In this document: piece after piece, positions 23,541 through 28,249 of the stretch
How the letters are laid out: every line of letters begins with the position of its first letter
Numbering within the stretch: position 1 is the first letter of the stretch
Assembly: GCA_964640965.1 (NCBI GenBank)
Contig: CAZXJB010000021.1
Coordinates: forward strand, 1 to 28,249
Origin: HRBIN12 sp964640965
GTDB lineage: Bacteria > Actinomycetota > UBA4738 > HRBIN12
Direction of reading: 5' to 3'
Length of the DNA stretch: 28,249 nucleotides
Notes under the pieces: model-generated
Seen by the model: only the letters and a program-made list of their open reading frames with translations
Databases searched by the model: none
What the model was told of the DNA's origin: nothing
Position numbers and translations under genes: made by a program

Positions 23541-24425
23541 CTACCTGCGCTCGACGGCCGAGACCTCGGGATCGGGTCCCTCAGGGATCGAGTAGATACG
23601 TCCGCCGCTCCGCGAGAACGCGACCGCCTCGCTCGAGGGAAGCGATACCGGGCAACGCGTCCCCCGTCGGAGCGTCGCGACGACGCGCCGATCCACCCAC
23701 GGGATGAACAGGGACGTCGAGTAGTTCTTCAGCACGATGCCATCCGGACCGAGATCGGCAGCGGTGATGTTCTCGAGCGGAGCGCGGGCGACGAGCTTGA
23801 GCTCCCGCTCGTCACCGGAGCTGATCCCGCGGAGCCCGACCGCGTATACGCGGCTCGTGTCCTCCCCCCGCTGCTTCTCGAAGACGAACAGGCGCTCACG
23901 CCGACCGTCGACGATCATCGCCTCCGCGTTGTGAGCCTGATCCGGATACCGCAACCAGAGGACCTTGGCAGACACACGCTCGCGATCCAGGCTGGCCGGT
24001 TCCCGGAACCAGTACACGCGGATGCGATCGCGGGCACGCGCGTTGTCTCCGATGTCTCCGATCCACAGACGGCCGTCCGCGAGGGCCACGTCCTCCCAGT
24101 CCCAGTTCCACGCGTCGATGACCTCAACGTCGGCACGCATCCGTCCCTTCGGCGTGATCGCGTAGGCCCAGGTGCCGTTCCCCGAATCCTCGTGCATCCA
24201 CAGCACACCACGGACACGCCGTGCCGCGACGATGCCGGAGACCTCGTTGATGCGGTCGTCCCCGATGCTGCCGAGGACCTCGGGATCGCCGAAGCGCGGA
24301 CACGTCCCCGCCCGAACGGGCCCTGCGCCGACGATGGCCGGGACGGGGGATGCGAGCAGCGCCGCCACGAAGAGGCGCAGGACCAAAGCCCGGGACTCCG
24401 CCGCGATCGCGCTCCTCCGCCCCAT
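23541..24425 (-). CDS. secreted protein of unknown function, possible beta-propeller
   Basis: 294-residue protein with a signal peptide-like N-terminus (basic residues, then a hydrophobic stretch to about residue 32). The mature part has repeated beta-type patterns: SGIVAAR..GVLWMHEDSG, EDVALADGRLWIGDIGDN, and AEAMIVDGRRERLFVFEK. This resembles extracellular propeller proteins related to phytase-like or SdiA-regulated families, but I see no catalytic signature and the assignment is loose. ATG 24425 is chosen as it begins the charged n-region of the signal and follows a purine run; an upstream start at 24464 is possible. GC is somewhat lower than in neighbouring genes. Confidence 0.65.
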   Translation of the reverse strand: MGRRSAIAAESRALVLRLFVAALLASPVPAIVGAGPVRAGTCPRFGDPEVLGSIGDDRINEVSGIVAARRVRGVLWMHEDSGNGTWAYAITPKGRMRADVEVIDAWNWDWEDVALADGRLWIGDIGDNARARDRIRVYWFREPASLDRERVSAKVLWLRYPDQAHNAEAMIVDGRRERLFVFEKQRGEDTSRVYAVGLRGISSGDERELKLVARAPLENITAADLGPDGIVLKNYSTSLFIPWVDRRVVATLRRGTRCPVSLPSSEAVAFSRSGGRIYSIPEGPDPEVSAVERR

Positions 24426-24482
24426 CCCCCCGTCCTTCCACACGCCTACCCGGCCCGGCCGCACGCCGGGCCGCGGGCCCCG

Positions 24483-24572
24483 CGGAGACGGCGCGATTCG
24501 AACGCGCGAGGGAGCTCAACACCCCCTAACCGCTTAGCAGGCGGCTGCTTTCGGCCACTCAGCCACGTCTCC
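24483..24572 (-). tRNA. tRNA-Ser (anticodon GCT)
   Basis: A 90-base class II tRNA on the minus strand: acceptor stem GGAGACG/CGTCTCC (24566-24572 with 24484-24490), anticodon stem CCGC/GCGG with loop ending in GCTAA and anticodon GCT, a long variable arm, and a T-arm with TTCGAAT. CCA is not encoded. It reads AGC and AGT codons. Confidence 0.95.
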
Positions 24573-24641
24573 GGGGCAGATGGTACGGCACCGCGGCCCG
24601 CGAGGCACCCCTCCCCGGGGATCCCGCCCCCAGGCGCCCGC

Positions 24642-25169
24642 TCACGGGTCCGGGGGGAGCTTCGGGGCGCCGGGGTGGACCGCGGCGGGACGCCGGAGGG
24701 CCGCCGCGACGGCCCGCAGCACGTCGTCCCGGGCAAGGATCCCCACCGGGCGACCCCGCTCGTCCACCACGGGGAGGCGGTTCACGCCGGTCTCGTCCAT
24801 GACCGCGATCGCCCGCGTGAGCGGCCAGTCGGCCTCGGCCGTGACGACCTCGCGGGTCATCACCTCCCCGACGGTGAGCTTGGCGAGGTGCCGCTCGGCC
24901 CGGAGGAACGGCCCCGTGGTCTGCGTCGCGGTGTGGCCCTCCCGCTCGAGCAGATCCCGGAGCGTGAGGATCCCGATCACCGCGCCGCCGTCCACGACCG
25001 GCGCGCCCGCGATCCCCTCCGCAGCCAGGCGCATCGCGGCGTCGCTCGCGCGCATGTCCGGCTCGAGCGTGATGACCTTCCGGGTCATCGCCTGCCCGAC
25101 GGTGCCGAACCGCTCCTCGGCCTCGCGGCAGAAGTCGTCGTGCTCCACGGACGCCACCTCCACCATCAT
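24642..25169 (-). CDS. CBS-domain pair protein
   Basis: 175-residue protein made almost wholly of two CBS domains. The first (about 23-82) starts VGQAMTRKVITLEPD and the second (about 98-160) starts VGEVMTREVVTAEAD. Such pairs bind adenosine nucleotides and sense energy state, often acting on a partner protein. The PVVDGGAVIGILTLRDLL and PVVDERGRPVGILARDDVL blocks are the ends of each domain. ATG 25169 is followed by a second ATG; either could be used. No partner is fused or adjacent in an obvious operon, so the target is unknown. Confidence 0.88.
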   Translation of the reverse strand: MMVEVASVEHDDFCREAEERFGTVGQAMTRKVITLEPDMRASDAAMRLAAEGIAGAPVVDGGAVIGILTLRDLLEREGHTATQTTGPFLRAERHLAKLTVGEVMTREVVTAEADWPLTRAIAVMDETGVNRLPVVDERGRPVGILARDDVLRAVAAALRRPAAVHPGAPKLPPDP

Positions 25170-25239
25170 CGTGCATCCGAGGGCCGGGCGCGACCACGGA
25201 CCGAGCGGCCCCGCGGTGCAGGGCCCTTCGGCGCGCCGG

Positions 25240-26316
25240 TCAGGAGGCCAGCGCCCCGCGCCGGGCGAGGATCTCGAGCGCGCGCTCGACCGGCAGCGCG
25301 TGCAGGGTGTTCCCGCCGCGCCCGACCACGGTCTCGGCCGCGAACAGCGCGTTGGCGACGGCCTCCTCGGTCGCCTCCACGACCGCCCGGAACAGGCCCG
25401 AGAGCACCTCGGCCTCCGGCCCGTCGGCGATCGCGCGGACCTCGAGGACGCGTCCGGCCTCGGCGGGGAGGCGGTTCGCCGTCGAGAAGGCGAGCATCTG
25501 CTCCCCCGAGCCGTTGGACGCGCTCGAGCCGCCCCGCGCCAGCCCGAGCCCGGCCCGCACGGCTATCCGACGGAGCTGGTGGGGCAGGAGCGGCGCGTCG
25601 GTCACCACGACGACCACGCACGAGCCCTCCCTGTGCTCCGCGGGCATGAGGTCGGTGAGCTCGCGGCCGACCGGCACGCCCGCGAGGACCAGCTCCTTCC
25701 GCGAGCCGTGGTTCGTGAGCACGAGCGCCCCGACGGTGAAGCCCTCGACCACCCGCGAGGCCGTGCCGATCCCGCCCTTGAAGTCGAAGCACTGCATCCC
25801 GAGGCCCGCGCCGACGCAGCCCTCCTCGACCGGCCCTCCGCGGGCACCGTCGAGCGCGGCCGCGACGTGCTCGTCCCGCAGGGGGAAGGAGAGCACGTCG
25901 TTCAGGAACGAGTCGTCGCACTCGGAGACGACCGGCATGATCTCCCGGGCGGCGCGGGGGTCGATCCGCGCGGCCCAGCGCAGCGTGGCGTCGTAGGCGC
26001 GGCCGATCTGGGCCGTCGAGGTGAGCACGATGGGAGTCATGAGCACCCCCCACTCGCGGAGGTGGTTCACCCCGATCGTCTCGCCGTAGCCGTTCAGGAT
26101 GTGGACGCCCGCGTACACGGGCTCGTCCCAGGGCCAGCCCTCGTGCGGGAAGATCGCGGTCACGCCGGTCCGCACGGCGTGCGGGTCGCCGTCCTCGCGC
26201 TCGCGCACGGTCGCGTGGCCGACGCGCACGCCGGGCACGTCCGTGATCGCGTTCGCCGGGCCGGTCGGCAGCTCGCCGATCACGACCCCGAGGTCCCTCG
26301 CCCTGCTCGCGCCCAC
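25240..26316 (-). CDS. P1 family peptidase (DmpA-type aminopeptidase)
   Basis: 358-residue self-processing aminopeptidase of the DmpA/BapA family, which removes N-terminal amino acids, including D- or beta-amino acids in some members. Signs are the N-terminal TDVPGVRVGHATV (25-37), ILNGYGETIGVNHLREWG (73-90), a glycine-rich core around GCVGAGLGM, and SSASNGSGEQ near 264-273. The family is cleaved between Gly and Ser in this last motif (here G269-S270), and the freed Ser becomes the nucleophile. The GTG start at 26316 has GGGGGGAG upstream. It diverges from hemA with 79 bases between. No signal peptide is present, so it should be cytoplasmic. Confidence 0.9.
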   Translation of the reverse strand: MGASRARDLGVVIGELPTGPANAITDVPGVRVGHATVREREDGDPHAVRTGVTAIFPHEGWPWDEPVYAGVHILNGYGETIGVNHLREWGVLMTPIVLTSTAQIGRAYDATLRWAARIDPRAAREIMPVVSECDDSFLNDVLSFPLRDEHVAAALDGARGGPVEEGCVGAGLGMQCFDFKGGIGTASRVVEGFTVGALVLTNHGSRKELVLAGVPVGRELTDLMPAEHREGSCVVVVVTDAPLLPHQLRRIAVRAGLGLARGGSSASNGSGEQMLAFSTANRLPAEAGRVLEVRAIADGPEAEVLSGLFRAVVEATEEAVANALFAAETVVGRGGNTLHALPVERALEILARRGALAS

Positions 26317-26395
26317 CGCTCCCCCCTTGGGATCTCACGCCCGGGCCCGGGCGCGCATGCTATCGCGCGGGTCCGAAGCGCCGACGGGCGGTACC

Positions 26396-27700
26396 ATGGC
26401 TCGCGCTTCCATGGCCATCCTCGCCCTCGGCGTGACCCACCGGACCGCGAGCGTCGACCTGCTCGAGCGCCTCGCGTTCACCGAGGACGACCTGGCGAAG
26501 GCCTACCGCCGGATCGCCGACGAGCCGGCGATCGACGAGGGCGTCGTGCTCTCCACCTGCAACCGCGTCGAGGTCTACGCGGCCGTGCCCGCCTACCACG
26601 CGGGCTTCCAGGCCGCCAAGCGCCTGCTCTGCGAGACGCGGGGGCTGGATCCCGAGGAGATCGCCGAACCGCTCGTCTCGCACTACGAGGAGCAGGCCGT
26701 CCGCCACCTGTTCGAGGTCGCCGCGGGCCTGGACTCCATGGTCCTCGGCGAGCCCCAGATCCTGGCGCAGGTGCGCGAGGCACTGCGGATCGCCGAGGCG
26801 GAGGGGGCGGCGGGGCGCACGCTCACCGGGCTGTTCCACGCGGCCGCCCGGGCCGGGCGCCGGGTGCGGACCGAGACCGCGGTCGGCGCGGCGCCCGACG
26901 CCTTCGTCGAGGCGGGCACGGAGCTCGCGGTCGAGGCCCTCGGGGGGCTCGAGGGACGCACGGCGGTCGTCGTCGGCGCGGGGCAGATGGCCGCGCTCGC
27001 CGTGGGCCACCTCCGGCGCCGCGGGGTCGGGACGCTGCGCGTCCTCAACCGCTCCCTCGAGCGCGCCCGGGCCCTCGCCGAGCGCGCCGAGGCCGACCAC
27101 GGCGACCTCGATGAGCTCCCCGCGGCCCTCGCCTCGGCGGAGATCGTCGTCTCGGCGACCGGGGCGGCCGGGGTCGTGCTCCACGCCGAGACCCTCCGCG
27201 CCGCGGCCGCCGGTCGCGAGCGCCCGCTCTTCGTGCTCGACCTCGCCGTGCCGCGGGACGTCGACCCCGCCGCCGCCGGGATCCCTGGCCTGCGCCTCGT
27301 CGACATCGAGGGCCTGCGGGAGGTGCTGGCGGCGCGCACGGCGGACGCGGCCGAGGACCTCACCCGCGCGGCCGAGATCGTGGAGGAGGAGGTCCGGCGC
27401 TACACCGTGCGCCGCCGGTCCGAGCACCTCGCGCCGCTCATCCACGCCCTCCGCGAGCGGGGCGAGCGAGCGGTCGCCGCCGAGCTCGCGCGCCACCGCT
27501 CGGCCCTCGCGGACCTCTCGCCGGCCGAGCGGGAGGCGGTCGAGCAGATCGCTCGAGGGGTCGCCGCCAAGCTGCTGCACGATCCCATCGTGCGCCTGAA
27601 GGAGCTCGCGGGCCCGGGGACGGAGCGGACCTACGCCGAGCTCCTCGCCCGGCTGTTCGACCTGCCCGAGCCGGGCTCCGAGCGCCGGTCCGAGCCGTGA
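26396..27700 (+). CDS. hemA: glutamyl-tRNA reductase
   Basis: 434-residue enzyme that reduces glutamyl-tRNA(Glu) to glutamate-1-semialdehyde, the first committed step of tetrapyrrole synthesis by the C5 route. The catalytic Cys lies in STCNRVEVY (C55 from the first ATG, C50 from the second), and LALGVTHRTA (9-18) is the family start. SMVLGEPQILAQV is the tRNA/active-site helix, and an NADPH-binding VVVGAGQMA occurs near residue 190. The C-terminal dimer helix is present. ATG 26411 is an equally good start and gives the commoner N-terminus. The stop overlaps hemC by 4 bases. Tetrapyrroles made here would also feed the B12 needed by NrdJ. Confidence 0.94.
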   Translation: MARASMAILALGVTHRTASVDLLERLAFTEDDLAKAYRRIADEPAIDEGVVLSTCNRVEVYAAVPAYHAGFQAAKRLLCETRGLDPEEIAEPLVSHYEEQAVRHLFEVAAGLDSMVLGEPQILAQVREALRIAEAEGAAGRTLTGLFHAAARAGRRVRTETAVGAAPDAFVEAGTELAVEALGGLEGRTAVVVGAGQMAALAVGHLRRRGVGTLRVLNRSLERARALAERAEADHGDLDELPAALASAEIVVSATGAAGVVLHAETLRAAAAGRERPLFVLDLAVPRDVDPAAAGIPGLRLVDIEGLREVLAARTADAAEDLTRAAEIVEEEVRRYTVRRRSEHLAPLIHALRERGERAVAAELARHRSALADLSPAEREAVEQIARGVAAKLLHDPIVRLKELAGPGTERTYAELLARLFDLPEPGSERRSEP

Positions 27701-28249
27701 CCCTCCGACTCGGCACGCGCCGCTCGCCCCTCGCGCTCGCGCAGGCCACCTGGGTGGCCGATCGGCTCCGCGAGCGCGGCCTCGAGGTCGAGCTCGTCGG
27801 CATCACGACCGCCGGCGATCGCCGCACCGCCGTCACGGGACCCGCCGGGCTCAAGGGCATGTTCGTCGCCGAGATCGTGCGGGCGCTGCGGGCGGGCGAG
27901 GTCGACCTCGCCGTGCACTCCGCCAAGGACCTGCCGGCCGAGGACGAGCCGGACCTCGTGCTCGCCGCGGTGCCTGAGCGCGAGAGCCCCCTCGACGTGC
28001 TCGTCACCCGCGACGGCGAGCTCGGCCCCGGGGCGCTCGTCGGGACCTCCAGCCTCCGGCGGCAGGCGCAGATCCTCCGCCACCGGCCCGACGTGCGCCT
28101 CGCGGACCTGCGGGGCAACGTGGACACGCGCCTGCGCAAGCTCGAGGCGGGCGAGGTCGACGCGCTCGTGCTGGCGGCGGCGGGCCTCGTGCGCCTCGGC
28201 ATCGTGCCGGAGCACGCCGAGCCGATGAGCCCGGCCGAGATGCTGCCGG
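27697..28249 (+). CDS. hemC: porphobilinogen deaminase (hydroxymethylbilane synthase), 3' end outside window
   Basis: 184 residues of the enzyme that joins four porphobilinogens into hydroxymethylbilane. Visible motifs are LGTRRSPLALAQ (4-15), VDLAVHSAKDLP (about 68-79), GTSSLRRQAQI and LRGNVDTRLRKL, the Arg-rich substrate-binding region. The reading frame is open to the window edge; the Cys that carries the dipyrromethane cofactor would lie beyond it. The GTG start overlaps the hemA stop (GTGA), so the two are one operon, the hemA-hemC order common in Actinobacteria. Confidence 0.94.
   Translation, partial: MTLRLGTRRSPLALAQATWVADRLRERGLEVELVGITTAGDRRTAVTGPAGLKGMFVAEIVRALRAGEVDLAVHSAKDLPAEDEPDLVLAAVPERESPLDVLVTRDGELGPGALVGTSSLRRQAQILRHRPDVRLADLRGNVDTRLRKLEAGEVDALVLAAAGLVRLGIVPEHAEPMSPAEMLP

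Noticed and set aside
26340..26351. CCCGGGCCCGGG palindrome between the P1 peptidase and hemA as an operator
   Set aside because: Such pure G/C palindromes are expected by chance in DNA this GC-rich, and nothing else marks the site.

Overview
The window is GC-rich DNA (clearly above 65%, near 72% in many stretches) with tightly packed genes, many GTG starts and 4-base GTGA/ATGA stop-start overlaps. This suits a high-GC actinobacterium-like organism. A GC-rich Chloroflexota relative cannot be excluded, because no rRNA or other decisive marker is present. No CRISPR array, phage gene or transposase was seen.

Region 1 (1-7026, minus strand) is a [NiFe]-hydrogenase locus. Transcription runs from 7026 downwards through four subunits of a soluble group 3b-like NAD(P)-linked enzyme: beta Fe-S, gamma FAD/NAD(P), small and large subunits, all joined by GTGA overlaps. 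An endopeptidase follows. After a 118-base gap comes a Tat-exported HybA-like four-cluster ferredoxin and an NrfD/HybB-like membrane quinone module.

Region 2 (7152-16083) holds housekeeping and accessory genes: nicotinate phosphoribosyltransferase (pncB), an aldo/keto reductase, and a plus-strand run of closely spaced genes. That run is a secreted matrixin-like zinc protease of lower GC, a secreted unknown protein, a small membrane protein, a truncated MNT-type nucleotidyltransferase, and B12-dependent ribonucleotide reductase nrdJ. A convergent MFS exporter overlaps the end of nrdJ.

Region 3 (16166-24572) begins with tRNA-Arg(ACG) and ends with tRNA-Ser(GCT), both on the minus strand. Between them lies a second hydrogenase operon (small, large, HybA, NrfD, endopeptidase; 21869 down to 16373). 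It encodes a group 1-type, Tat-exported, membrane-bound uptake enzyme. Its small subunit has Asp where the second proximal-cluster Cys is expected. Its HybA and NrfD partners are close paralogues of the pair in region 1. A zinc-finger-like unknown protein with a likely frame break, a HAD phosphatase and a secreted unknown protein complete the region.

Region 4 (24642-28249) carries a CBS-pair protein, a P1/DmpA-type aminopeptidase, and the tetrapyrrole genes hemA and hemC, the last cut by the window edge. Together the genes suggest an organism that uses H2 in two ways: a cytoplasmic NAD(P)-linked enzyme and a periplasm-facing respiratory enzyme feeding the quinone pool. The two systems share a duplicated HybA-NrfD electron-transfer cassette. 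The accessory genes for Ni-Fe cofactor assembly (hypA-F) are not in this window.
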